Shown here: positions 46,883 to 57,629 of the stretch, piece after piece
How the letters are laid out: the number at the start of each line of letters is the position of its first letter
Position numbering within the stretch: position 1 is the stretch's first letter
Assembly (NCBI GenBank): GCA_017163975.1
Contig: JAFFSR010000090.1
Coordinates: forward strand, 255,501 to 319,500
Length of the DNA stretch: 64,000 bases
Direction of reading: 5' to 3'
Source of the DNA: Anastatus disparis
Lineage: Eukaryota > Arthropoda > Insecta > Hymenoptera > Eupelmidae
Notes under the pieces: generated by a model
What the model was told of the DNA's origin: nothing
Seen by the model: only the letters and a program-made list of their open reading frames with translations
Databases searched by the model: none
Translations under genes and position numbers: made by a program

Positions 46883-48113
46883 AGTGCACATTCAAATTAC
46901 TTAGCATTCAGTAACGATTACTCCAAAAGATAAGCAAAGGCAACTTATTGAACTTACTAGATATTACTCTTTTTTCGTAGCTTAATCATTTATTAAGAAT
47001 TTCAATTATTTATACAGTATTATCAATGCAAATATTATTGTGACTTTAATAATGAATTATGAGAGTTAAACATTTGTCAATTCGCTCGAGATTTCATCAC
47101 AAGATTTTACTTATCTTAAAGCAAATCTTACTTTTTTTATTGGTGGTTTTAAGTTTAAATTATTATAGATGTATAATAATAACCTAAACATTTATATATC
47201 AGACATCGAATCTACATTTTCTTTGCACATTCGCGTATAAAAAAAACGTATTTTCTAACTATAATATTGACGAATTGTAAGAAAAAAACTACTCTTACTC
47301 GTGTTCTTGAGTAATTGTTTCTGAACGCGTTTTAGTGCAAGATGTAAGTAACAGTTATTGTAAAATTTGGCTGTGCTAACTAAAATCTGCGGTAAGTGTG
47401 TTGCAACCACACGAAGAGAGGATTTCATCTTTAAACACCTAACACGCGCTCTTCCTTACGTAGCGCGCAGTGTTGGATACGTAGCAATGTTTGCATCGTT
47501 GGTGTTATACTTGTCTTGATTATTCAAATCATTGCGTGCATCGTGATTATTGTCAAAACGAACAACACGGCAAATGGTCTGCACTACAATACATAAGACA
47601 TCGTAGAAATGAGCTACAGATGGCGCAGCAGCTTTAAATTTGTCAAAGCATGATTCGTAAAACACGATGTGTGTCTCCACTACGTTTCGTGAAACATTCA
47701 TGCCTTATTTTTGTAATTAATGCACTACGTTTCGAAGTGCGCGCACTGTGATTAGTAGATTTTACTGATGTGAAAAAAACTTCAAATCATTTTATTAATC
47801 CTAAAAATATTAATTTAAAAATTTTTTTTTAATAAAATTAAAATTAATGATAGTATAATCTCACCAGTATTATCAATAATTCGCTCGAATTTAGAAAAAT
47901 TGTTAAAATTTACGGGATAAATGATAAAATATTTTTTAATCAAATATTATTAAAAACATATGATTTTGATGATCATTCGCTTATGATGTACTAATAATAT
48001 TAAAAAATGTATTGGTTATAAAATGTTAGATGTTCCAATACCATTTTTATTTTACAAAAATGAGAAAAATCACAAATTTACTATAGGTTGTCATGTTTTT
48101 CAATAATTATAAT
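46883..48113. other. Central part of the inverted-repeat element
   Basis: 47440-47760 is GC-richer with an 81-codon minus frame (47456-47701) of no recognised family. It corresponds weakly to 49750-50115 in inverse, so it is repeat sequence rather than a gene. The rest is AT-rich. Confidence 0.4.
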
Positions 48114-48117
48114 ATAT

Positions 48118-48333
48118 GAGAATCTGATAAAGACAGGGACACGTACGGAGATTTCGCCGTATAAGTATTGTCCAAATGCCGAGTTTTGTCATGTTGCTCA
48201 AAATCCGATTTGAAAAATGGCTTCGCATAGAGAATTCAAGTGTGCATTTTTTTCTTTGGCAAAAATTCTTATCCTTTGGACAATACCTATACGGCAAAAT
48301 CTCCGTATGTCCCCTTGTCGTTTCCAGGTCCTC
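48118..48333. mobile_element. MITE family M (GAGG...GGAAACGA), long copy
   Basis: Termini GAGAATCTGATAAAGACAGGGAC and GTCCCCTTGTCGTTTCCAGGTCCTC are inverted with about 65-bp arms (…GGAGATTTCGCCGTATAAGTATTGTCCAAA). ATAT stands on both sides (48114-48117 and 48334-48337). Confidence 0.78.
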
Positions 48334-48540
48334 ATATACTAAAATACATTTATTAAACAAAAATTTTGAGATACTATTAAAATTTAAAAAAGAAATCAGT
48401 ACAATCTTATCCTAAATATTGTCTCATATATTTTAATGATTATTTCAAAATTTTTTATCAGAAATTTTAAGTTTAAACGTTTATTTTCAACTGAAATATA
48501 TTTAAATATATTATATTATTTCATTGCATAAAATATAATT

Positions 48541-48617
48541 GAGGGCGTGGAAACGAAAAGGGCTTATAGACAATGTTATTTAAAAGGGCTATAAGCCCTT
48601 TTCGTTTCCAGGCCCTT
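48541..48617. mobile_element. MITE family M, 77-bp minimal copy
   Basis: GAGGGCGTGGAAACGAAAAGG and CCTTTTCGTTTCCAGGCCCTT are inverted, with a perfect 20-bp stem GGAAACGAAAAGGGCTTATA. AATT on both sides (48537-48540 and 48618-48621) gives a 4-bp target duplication, as in the longer copy. Same terminal motif as 48118-48333. Confidence 0.78.
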
Positions 48618-48843
48618 AATTGTTAAATAGATTTCTGTGGTTGTACGGAAAAAGTGCACAAGTCACTTTAACAAGTTTTCTAGATATTTGATGTTTTATA
48701 CTATATTAGGCTAGCAAAAAGATTGTAATTATTTTCATTGTTTAAGGTCATAAAGATTTTGCCCGTGTGGCGAAATATATATTTTTTACAAAGTATAAAA
48801 ATAAAATACGACTTGGCATTATTTTTTTCTTTTTTATTTTTTC

Positions 48844-49234
48844 TTAAGAGCAGGCTGGAGTAGAATCTGATACCGACCGAGTAAAAATTGAGTTTTTTGT
48901 TATTTACTCAAGTATTAATCGATGTACCTTTAAATTAAAGGTTCAGCGCAATAGATATCATTATTATGAACATCAATGCACAAGAAAAAAAATTCTACTG
49001 CTTTGTTTTTTTAGAAAAGTAAGGAACGCCGAAGTAAAAGTTTATGTTTATAATATTTTCGCGTTCCTTACTTTTCTCGAGAACAAAACGGCAGATTTTT
49101 TTTTCTTGTGCATATATATTTGTAATAATAATATCTATTGCGCCTAACCTTCCATTTGCAGATAAACCGATTAATACTTGAGTGAATAACAAAATCTCAA
49201 TTAGACAAGGACAGCGAATCCGGCCTGCTCTTAA
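48844..49234. mobile_element. Palindromic TTAA MITE (family P), copy 2
   Basis: TTAA-GAGCAGGCTGG and CCGGCCTGCTC-TTAA bracket a 391-bp palindrome. The inner arms share TTAATACTTGAGT, AATGATATCTATTGCGC and GTAAGGAACGC. Its right terminus matches copy 1 (19106) at G-AG-GGCCG-A-T--CTGTC--TGTCTAAT, and the lengths are nearly equal (391 against 389). The minus frame at 48995 is incidental. Confidence 0.82.
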
Positions 49235-49445
49235 TAAGCTATTTTCTTTTTACAAGTAGACTTGCGTCTTTTTTCAAATTTATTTTTTTTATAAAAAAAA
49301 TTTATTTAAAAAAAAGAGTTAAAAACGTCTAGTTCAATTATTAAACATCTTAAAAATAGTTTTAACTCATTTTTTTTTAAAATGAACTTGAGCCCTTTTT
49401 TCTGTACGGTCACAGATTTAGTTTTTTTTTTTTTTCAATTTAAAT

Positions 49446-49712
49446 AGTAGAGTTCAGTGGAGTAGTGGCTAAAGCGTGTGACTCGTATTCCCGTTGGCGT
49501 GGGATTGATCTCCCATCTGGTCGCTTTTTCGCTGTCTCTGCCGTGGGTTGACACTGCGTTAAATAATACGTCATTAAAGAGTGGCGTGGTCTGACACCAC
49601 AAGGAAAAAATGTCAAAATGTAATGTGTGCATAGTGGGCCTACATACCACTTTAAAAATTTGTTCAAGGCTTAAATGGAGCTTGCTCCGTAGATAATTAA
49701 AAAAAAATATAA
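49446..49712 (+). mobile_element. SINE family B, copy 1
   Basis: tRNA-like head: GTAGTGGCTAAAGCGTGTGAC (A box region) and GTGGGATTGATCTCCC (B box region), about 35 bp apart. Then a unique body (GGTCGCTTTTTCGCTGTCTCTG, AAATAATACGTCA) and a 3' end with the hairpin GGAGCTTGCTCC and an A-rich tail. Transcription by Pol III is implied by the head. Minus-strand frames over it are not genes. Confidence 0.85.
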
Positions 49713-50475
49713 AAAAAATAATGTTATGAATCACTATTCTTAATAATAAGAACTATTAAAGTATACAAGTGTGGACATGCGCCGTGCATTGCAGTCAATG
49801 AGTAATGCACTATGAAATACGATGTACACTAAACAAAAAGTAAAGCATAGACGCACTGCGTATCGTTGTGAAGACGCACTACTATTTGTCGTGCGTATTC
49901 TTAATTTTGTTACTTATGAACCCAACTTTACAATGCCTATACGCATTACAGATAGCGGTGCGCTTTGCACTATGTTTCATGGTGCAAACCATTCACCGTA
50001 AATACGCGCATAATTCAGCACCTTTCGTACATTGTTTATTAGATCGCTTTGTCACATTCAGAACGTGTATACCTTGCAGCTTACGTTTACAATTCTCGCA
50101 ACGTATTTTCCGATGAAACCCCCTCTCCGTGCAAACACACAACGGGTGATATAATCCTTGTTCTTACGCAGAGAAAATCTCATTTTTCAATCAAAATTAA
50201 TGTTCACCACAAATCTAAAATAAAAAAACTCTCTAATTTATCTTTTTATATATTTAAAATTAATCTAATATTTTATTTTATACTTACATGAGTAATTATA
50301 AAATGAATAGTATAAACAGCTGATCAGTTGTTGCTGCTCAATAACAAAAATTATTTTTTAAAGATATTGTCATGATATATCTTTATCAAAACTCTTTAAT
50401 TATAATAAAGTATGTATAGTTATTCAATCAGTACATGAAAAACCGTTATTATGAGTTATTATTCATTAATAAACT

Positions 50476-51140
50476 CCAGAAGTGAGAAGAAAAATTTATT
50501 TGATTTTTAGTTCTTGAATTAAACAGAAATCCAGTTATACTTAATGCCTATAATTGTAATGAAGATTTAACATATTACAGTTCAGTTGCTTCAAAAATAT
50601 TTCGTTAATCAAAACGAATATCTGTTAGCATCGAACAGATTCTCGTTGTTTCTAATTTTTTTTGTGTACACTCAGACTTTATCTAGGCAACAGTGACGTC
50701 GATTCAGTTAATATCTATAACAGAAAAAAACGTGTCTTTCTTTTTAAAAATGTTTATTTCGCTACTCTACTAGTATTTTACTAGTATTTTAGTTCGATTG
50801 ATGCACATACAGGCAGAATGAGGTAGAGGTGGCTAATTTTTTAAAATAGTATGGATTCATGAAAAGTTGGAAAAATTCGAATTTCCTTACTTTTTAGTTC
50901 CTCTTTCTGACACTGCATTTAATTTCATGCGTATTTATTGGCGTTGTCACGAATCACGTGACTAAACAAGACGAATAAAGAACTTTATCTCTGTTAAATA
51001 AGTTTACAAAATTTATTAAGTTATTGAAATTTATAAAAAATTGTTAAATAAATTCATATAAAAGATTAGAAAAGTGTTGGCGTTATGATTTAGGTTTGTT
51101 GCAGGTCTCATTTTTAGATTGGAATAGGGGAGAAGGTATT
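50476..51140. other. AT-rich spacer without recognised features
   Basis: No frame or structured repeat that I could identify. Confidence 0.3.
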
Positions 51141-51183
51141 CGTAAGTGCCACACACACACAGCGTGTGTGTGTGGCACTTACG
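51141..51183. repeat. Perfect 19-bp stem hairpin
   Basis: CGTAAGTGCCACACACACA (51141-51159) pairs exactly with 51165-51183 across a five-base loop. A (CA)n/(TG)n run forms the top of the stem. Confidence 0.9.
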
Positions 51184-51354
51184 AAACAACAAATAAGAAG
51201 AAACAAATCCACTAAATTAGCATAAGAATTATTTCTTGAAGAGATTTATAAAAGAAAACAAAAGCACTTTGGAACTATTTCACTCCATAAATGGTAACGT
51301 TGAATCACCCATACCTCGATGAAATCGATTTTCCTAGCATATTCTTAACGTTTT

Positions 51355-51480
51355 TTTTTTTTAATTATCTACGGAGCAAGCTCCATTTATTAGCCTTTGT
51401 ACAAATTTTTAAAGTAGTATGTAGGGCCCACTAAGCACACATTGAATTTTTGACATTTTTTCCTTATTTGTTTATTTAAT
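51355..51480 (-). mobile_element. SINE family B, 5'-truncated copy
   Basis: The minus strand matches the last 110 bp of the copy at 49446: GTGCTTAGTGGGCCCTACATA, ACTTTAAAAATTTGTACA and GGAGCTTGCTCCGTAGATAATT, then an A-run (the T-run at 51350-51362). Confidence 0.85.
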
Positions 51481-51930
51481 TGTATTATTTAAACGAATAA
51501 ACAAATCAGCAATAAAATGATTTATCCTAATACTCGAATAGTTAATGTGATATCATGAATTTATTCAGGTTTTTTAAGCACTTAAAGCACTTTTGAAGGT
51601 TCTAAATGACGTTACTATTGCATTTTAAATGACTTCAGAAATAATAATTTCAAAAATAATTTTCAAAATTTTTGTTCCAAAAACTATTTGAAATCCTTTC
51701 ATGAATTCTTATAAAATTCTTTTGTGAAAACATAAATTATTACAGAAATTGTCTACAGTATCAAATCTACTAATATTTTAGAACTATTTTAAAAATCTTT
51801 TTTCAAGATTTCTTAGTATCATCTGTAAATTATATAAAAATATTCTAATGAATGATTCTCTGTAATGTTACATTGACCTTACAGAAAATAAGAAAGAATT
51901 TTGTACGATTTCAAACAGATTTATATAAAA
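51481..51930. other. AT-rich spacer
   Basis: No recognised feature up to the terminus of transposon copy B. Confidence 0.3.
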
Positions 51931-54900
51931 GGCTGATTCATAAATAAAGATTCATGCAGGCCGTCACTGATCGAATTTTTTTTTTCTTCTAAGTGATAAA
52001 AATACCTTCTATTATGTATATAAAGATAAAATTTACCTCGTAGAACGCTCAAAAAAATTTTTTTTTTTACTACAGCAATTCCAGTGTTGGATGTAAAAAC
52101 GAAAATTTGAAAATTTAAAATGAACCTCTACTTTTAAATGACTATAGCTCCGTCAATTTTTAACCTTTTTGAGCGTTTTTTTAACGAAAGTGTGCGGAAT
52201 TTTGTCTAGTTTAAAATGCAATCTCGATTTTTGCAATACAATTTGATCTCGCTGAGTTATTTACGAAAAACCGAAAAAAGCGATTTTTTTCAAACACGAT
52301 TTTCTCAAAAACTATATTTTTTTTTTTTTTTTGAAATTTTTATATGATTTTAAACATAGAAAATACTAACTTTTAGGGTAGGTGAGAATATGCGATTTCG
52401 CCTTATTTTTTTTTAACAGATTTTTAAACGTTTTTTTTATATTTTCGATTTTAAAACATTGATACCATGGCGCATTGTACTATTTTTCCAACTTTACGTG
52501 TTCTTACAACTATTATCATGCTTTTATTTATTAATATATGAAAAATATCAACAATAATCTTTAAAATAAACCCCGGATCGAATATTCTGATCAATTAGAA
52601 CCAAAGTTATGATGATTGAAAGTTTAAAAAAAAATGCTGAAACTTTAAATAAATATATTTACTTTGAATTTTGAATTTTGAATTTGAATTTTAAATTTTG
52701 AATTTTGAATTTTGAATTTTGAATTTGAATTTTAAAAAGGTGAGTTTTTTAAATACTAAAATATATTATTTGGTCATTTTCAATGAACAAATAATATGCG
52801 ATACAATTGAGAAAGAACACTAATGAAGTGAGAACTAATGTGAATAAAAAAATCCGAATTTGAATAAAACCTTTCAATTTACTTCTTGCCACTCATGTCT
52901 CGAAGTTTTGGCAGTGTAGATTTGGTTTCGTTCACTTTTCCAACAGTGAATCTTTTGAATACCTTTAATTTCTTTTGCATTTCCTAACCATTCCATTTTT
53001 TTTGTCAGTCGAAAAACTTCTAACTCATTCTTGCGGATAACAAGAATGTTAATCGACGGAGTATATTTTGATACGCGAGTTGCGATATTTTCAGCGTTTC
53101 TAATAAAATCTGCACTCTTCTTGGACAGATTATGCGTGGTAGCATAATGTTTAACTAAACCACCAATACCGTCACAAGCGCCTTTACCATGACCTGTTGC
53201 AGAAAAAAGCCATTTTCTGTTTACTTTTGAGTTTTGAAGCTCATAGAATTGATATCTATTTTTAAAATGACTGGCAGCTCCGTCGGAAATGGTTATGATT
53301 TCATCAAGATCTTACGCAATATGTTTTTGTTTTAAGTTATCGATAATTAAATTCATAGTTATTAGGGCATGAGACGAATCATGTTTAATATCGTCAGAGA
53401 CGGTGACATAACTGACTGTTTTATCATTTCCAAAATAGCATACCGACGTAAATATTGATATTTGGTTTTTACTCCAATGATAGCTTTGAATTTCATTTTG
53501 AAGCAGAACTGTCCAATTTTCTGCAAAATCGACATGAATAACTAATTGGAAGTCATTATTTTTCGCTAAAAGTTTAACCTCTTTAATTGCTATACGTTGA
53601 ATTTCTTTGATCAATTCATTAGCTCTTACAGTGAGAGCGCGGTCTCTTAACTTTATTAAGAAATTTTTAATTGTGCTAGTTTTATTCAGTAAATTTAATT
53701 TTTCCCAAACACCATAAATTATTTCTTCATATAAATCTTCTTCTGTCAAAGAAATTACTTGTAAATCAATAGAATCTCCAATGAGACATTCTTTACATTC
53801 TCTTAGTACACATTTCATATCATCTTTTGAACAAAAAAGTGAAGAACATATTTTCAATTCCAAATCTGCAATGTCTTGTTTATTCTCTTTTTTATAATTA
53901 TTCAAAGCATCTAACATAAGTTTAAGATTCTCGCAGTAAACGCAAAGACACGAATCGGTGGGTGGATGTGGTATAACCCACTTCGGTCTTAAAGCGTAGA
54001 ATGTTGATTTACCAATTTTTGTTTTCATTTCAGGATTTTCGTCTTTAAATAATTGATATATTTCTTTTATACTTCGCGTAAGAAAGCGTTTGACTTTTTT
54101 TAGTTTTTATACTATTTTCTTTGATAGATACTGTGTCGCTTTTATTCGCACTTTGACGAGAACAATTAAAATCATCGTTCAGATAATAATCCTTTACTTT
54201 CATTACAATTTCACTATCCAAAGAATGGCCACAATGGCTCTCAGACTGCTTGTAAATTTTTTTATTATTTACCAATGATCGTGCTTGATCAATCATATAA
54301 ATAGTTACATTTGGTAAAACTGATAATAAATAATCTTTGGAATTATCACTTGGTATAATACTCAACAATCGCACTTTCTCAAGAAAATTTGAACAATTAT
54401 CTAATGCAATTTTAATATTCTCAAGCCATTTCTCATTTGTTTTACATTCATTATTTTCATTCAATGCGGGCAAATCCGTTATATCGTAGACTTTCATCAT
54501 TTTACTTGCTATTTGTGAATCAAATGCATCGTTTATTTGTTTTCTTTTTTGGAGAGCATAAGATTCTCGCATCTTGATTTTGATACTTTAAGACATTTGA
54601 ATTCGTGAAATGTTTAATTTCAAATTACTTGAAGTCTCGTTGAGCTGTTCTACCACAGCCTCACTATGAATAAAATCTTCCAAAGATTGTTGACTGCTTG
54701 AAGTCGATGAAATAGGCGCATTTTTTACTTCATCTAATAATATTTTGTAACACGAAGGGCATACTTTATCTTCTTTAGAGAAAGAAGTATTTGGATACAA
54801 GCGCTTCAAAGACTCCGTTAGATCACCTAATTCTCTAATCGGACTTTTGGAGCAATCATAAACAACTTTTTTGTGCCTTTCTTTTAAATTCTTGCACTTC

Positions 54901-55278
54901 ATTTTAACAATCAGTGATGCCATTATTGATATTCTGTTCAATGACAGATCGAAAAAAATAATTTTTCTTAAACAACCTTATTTTTTATCTTCCTTTTCTT
55001 ATATTTTTAAACGCGTCAAGTCGTTAATCAGAATGCAAAGAACGAATTATCGCCACCTAGTAGTGACATGCGTCAACTCCCTACAAAATAAATTCAAATT
55101 CTAGGCGCGAAATTCAAACTGATAAAAAAATTATATTCTTTAATAAAAAAAATTTTTATTATAATAATGTACCATAAAAAGAGGATAAATGGTTATATAT
55201 TCTTTCATCAAAATAACTTTTTTTTTAAATTAAAAAATTTATATCTTCAGATTTTAATCTTTAACGAAAATTGCGTTT
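51931..55278 (-). mobile_element. DDE-type DNA transposon, copy B (5' truncated)
   Basis: The 3' terminus GGCTGATTC...GATTCATGCAGGCCGTCACTGATCG starts at 51931, with nine extra bases near the tip compared with copy A. The gene lies on the minus strand (54941-52890). Homology to copy A ends at about 55278 (corresponding to 24741 in copy A), so no second terminus is present. A GAATTTT-type microsatellite at 52665-52735 is longer than in copy A. Confidence 0.85.
52888..54941 (-). pseudogene. Transposase (GHGKGxCDGI family), copy B
   Basis: Open pieces 54941-54588, 54572-54045 and 54028-53312, then an open remainder to 52888 after an in-frame stop where copy A has CAA. The piece junctions are small frameshifts. 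It keeps residues lost in copy A: HVDFAENWTVLLQNE reads through, and SDGAASHFKNR and GHGKGACDGIGG are intact in the last piece. Overall identity to copy A is high (most residues), so the two share a recent source. Only a few lesions separate it from an open frame. Confidence 0.82.
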
Positions 55279-55379
55279 AGAAATTGCGAAAAGAAAAATA
55301 AGAAAAATAGCAAGACTTATAAAAAGATAATAACAGATAATCAACTTACAAGGAGAGCACCCCACCTCTGGGAAACGGA
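55279..55379. other. Short AT-rich junction
   Basis: Nothing recognised. Confidence 0.3.
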
Positions 55380-55995
55380 TTCGCCTGAAACTGCAGGATA
55401 TAATTTTTTAATGATAAAAATGAACCCGTGTTTTTTCTTTTCGTCGAATAGGCTCCCTAGACAAGGATATAGACATTTTTTCAAAAATATGGTGAATAAG
55501 AGCTTTTATAAGAACTTAGATAATCAAAGAACTAAGACTCTTACAAAAAAATGCATGAAAGATAAAATGAAGCACGATTTGAATGCTTTAATTTAAGCTC
55601 TGCATTAAAAAAGCTTCTGTTGTTCGAAAGTTATGCTTAATTAAATATTACTACGTATTTACTTAATATTTTTAGCATATAAAATATGATCAATTTTTCA
55701 AGTTATTTCATTAACATATTTTCACCTGTAACTTTTGAACCACTAAAGATTTTTTAATGCAACAGAGCTTAAATTGAAGCATTCAATTTGTACTTCATTT
55801 TATCTTCTATGCATTTTTTTGTAAGAGTCTTAGTTCTTTGGTTATTTAAGTTCTTATAAAGGCTCTTATTAACCATATTTTTAAAAAAATGTCTATATCC
55901 TTGTCTCGGGGGCCTATTCGACGAAAAGAAAAAACACGGGTTCATTTTTTTTCACCGAAAAATCATATCCTGCTGTTTCAGCCGAATTCAGCCGC
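55380..55995. mobile_element. Palindromic element, about 235-bp arms
   Basis: GGATTCGCCTGAAACTGCAGGATAT is inverted at the right end (ATATCCTGCTGTTTCAGCCGAATTC). The arms share GTGTTTTTTCTTTTCGTCGAATAGGC and AAGAACTAAGACTCTTACAAA (in parts). The plus frame at 55411 lies in one arm and is not a gene. Confidence 0.8.
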
Positions 55996-56086
55996 TAGTT
56001 AAAGCAATGATGATATCAGTGAAAACAGTCAATTGAAAGAATAAGAGAAAGACCTAGATAATCCATTGGCTCCAGTTAAATTTATA

Positions 56087-57067
56087 TACAGTACCGGGCA
56101 ATAATTCTGAGCAGGTTATCAAATTTTAGCTCCGCCTTTGAAAAACCGTATCTTCTTCAATTTTCATCCTAGAAAAAATTTAAAAAAAGCCTTTTTTAAG
56201 TATTTTTTGAATGCTTTCTTTTTAGCTTACTTACATTTTTTTAACGATATTTAAAAAAAAAATAATCGCTTTGGCAATTTGAAATTTTTTTTATTTTTGC
56301 ATTTTTTTCAATCATTTGTCGTTTTTTAAATAATTAAGCTAGAAAAAATTTGAAAAAAGATTTGGAAAAGGCTTGAAAAATTCTATTTGCAGCTATTTTT
56401 ACAAAAATTTTTTAATTATTTCTTGTTAAGTTTTAAGCATATAAAGTTATCGATCTAATACTTTTGCAGTTGTAAAAAACTCTTCAATAGTAAGTAGAAA
56501 ATAATCGCTGGTGAAGTAGTGATTTAATTTTAGTAGGAAATTATAACTATTCATTATTAATAATAAAACATAATAAAGTATGAAACAACAAAAAGATTTA
56601 TTTTGCAAAAAGTATATCATAGAAATCAAAAGTTTTGCACCAGCGATTATTTTCTACTTGCTATTAAAGTGTTTTTTACAACTGCAAAAGTATTAGATCA
56701 ATAACTTTATATGCTTAAAACTTGAAAAAAAATAATTTAAAAATTTTTGTAAAAATAGCTGCAAATAGCATTTTTTAAGCCCTTTCCAAATCTTTTTTCA
56801 AATTTTTTCTAGCTCAATTATTTAAAAAAACTACAGATGATTAAAGAAAAATGCAAAAATGAAAACATTTTCAAAATTGCCAAAGCAATTATTTTTTTTT
56901 TTAAATATTGTTAAAAAAATGTAAGTAAGCTAAAAAGAAAGCATTTAAAGAATACTTTAAAATTCTTTTTTTTAATTTTTTCTAGGATGAAAATTGAAGA
57001 AGATACGCTTTTTCAAAGGCGGAGCAAAAATTTGATAACCTGCTCAGAATTATTGCCCAGTACTGTA
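56087..57067. mobile_element. Tc1/mariner-type MITE, nearly palindromic
   Basis: TA-CAGTACCGGGCAATAATTCTGAGCAGG and its inverted partner CCTGCTCAGAATTATTGCCCAGTACTG-TA. TA target and CAGT-type tips with GGGCAA are characteristic of Tc1-like ends. Arms are about 430 bp around a centre near 56580; element length 977 bp without the TAs. The minus frame at 56447 spans the centre and has no meaning. Confidence 0.82.
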
Positions 57068-57431
57068 CAATCAAAAAAGTTTTCAAAAGGTTATGCATTA
57101 TGACCAGCTTAAAAATTTCTTAAACAAAGTGAAATTCAAAAGAAATGTTTTATTTATCAGTAAAGAATTTTCTCCCGACACTATTGCCTTAATAGAATGA
57201 TTAATTGTGATTGAAACCAAGATACTCGACGGGAACCTTATAAGATCTATCTATAGAAACAGATTTAAATCAATTCTTAAAAAATTGAATAAAGGCATCG
57301 ATAAAGAAGAAATACCAAAAACAAACTCGTAACATCTTTGTTGAATTATAATCCACTTATATTTTAGTTTAAAAGAAGAATAAACATTTATTAATGGATT
57401 ATGACAATCACAAAAACAATAAAAGTTGTAA
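57068..57431. other. Spacer without recognised features
   Basis: AT-rich with short frames only. Confidence 0.3.
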
Positions 57432-57499
57432 CTGAAGTTCGTACTTCTAAAGTTCCAGAACAACAGGTTGTTCTGGAACTTTAGAAGTACGAACTTCAG
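57432..57499. repeat. Perfect 33-bp palindrome arms, 2-base centre
   Basis: CTGAAGTTCGTACTTCTAAA...CAAC (57432-57464) is followed by AG and then the exact complement to 57499. Confidence 0.92.
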
Positions 57500-57629
57500 A
57501 AAATATAAACTAGAAAAAATTAAGACTATGATGTTATGATTAGAGTAGAAACTTTTAGATTCAAGCTACAAAAGTATATTTTCAGGCTATAATATTCACA
57601 GAATTGATCGCCCCTCTGGTCAAAAAGTA

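Larger units (their letters stand above)
45829..50475. mobile_element. About 4.6-kb inverted-repeat element with nested insertions
   Basis: Left TTTATTAATAAATAATAACTCA and right TGAGTTATTATTCATTAATAAA start inverted arms that align through AACAGCTGAT, ATATAAAAAGATAAATT and AACAAG(A)GTTATGTCAC. More weakly they align through ACGGCAAATGGTCTGCAC (47570) and its counterpart at about 49985. Arms are therefore about 1.8 kb but strongly diverged. Two MITEs interrupt the left arm, and the centre holds three MITEs and a SINE. No transposase was seen. Confidence 0.6.

Noticed and set aside
47456..47701. 81-codon minus frame in a GC-richer patch
   Set aside because: It lies in a diverged inverted repeat (counterpart near 49750-50115) and has no recognisable domain.
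49435..49734. Minus-strand frames of 75-99 codons
   Set aside because: They are antisense of SINE B.
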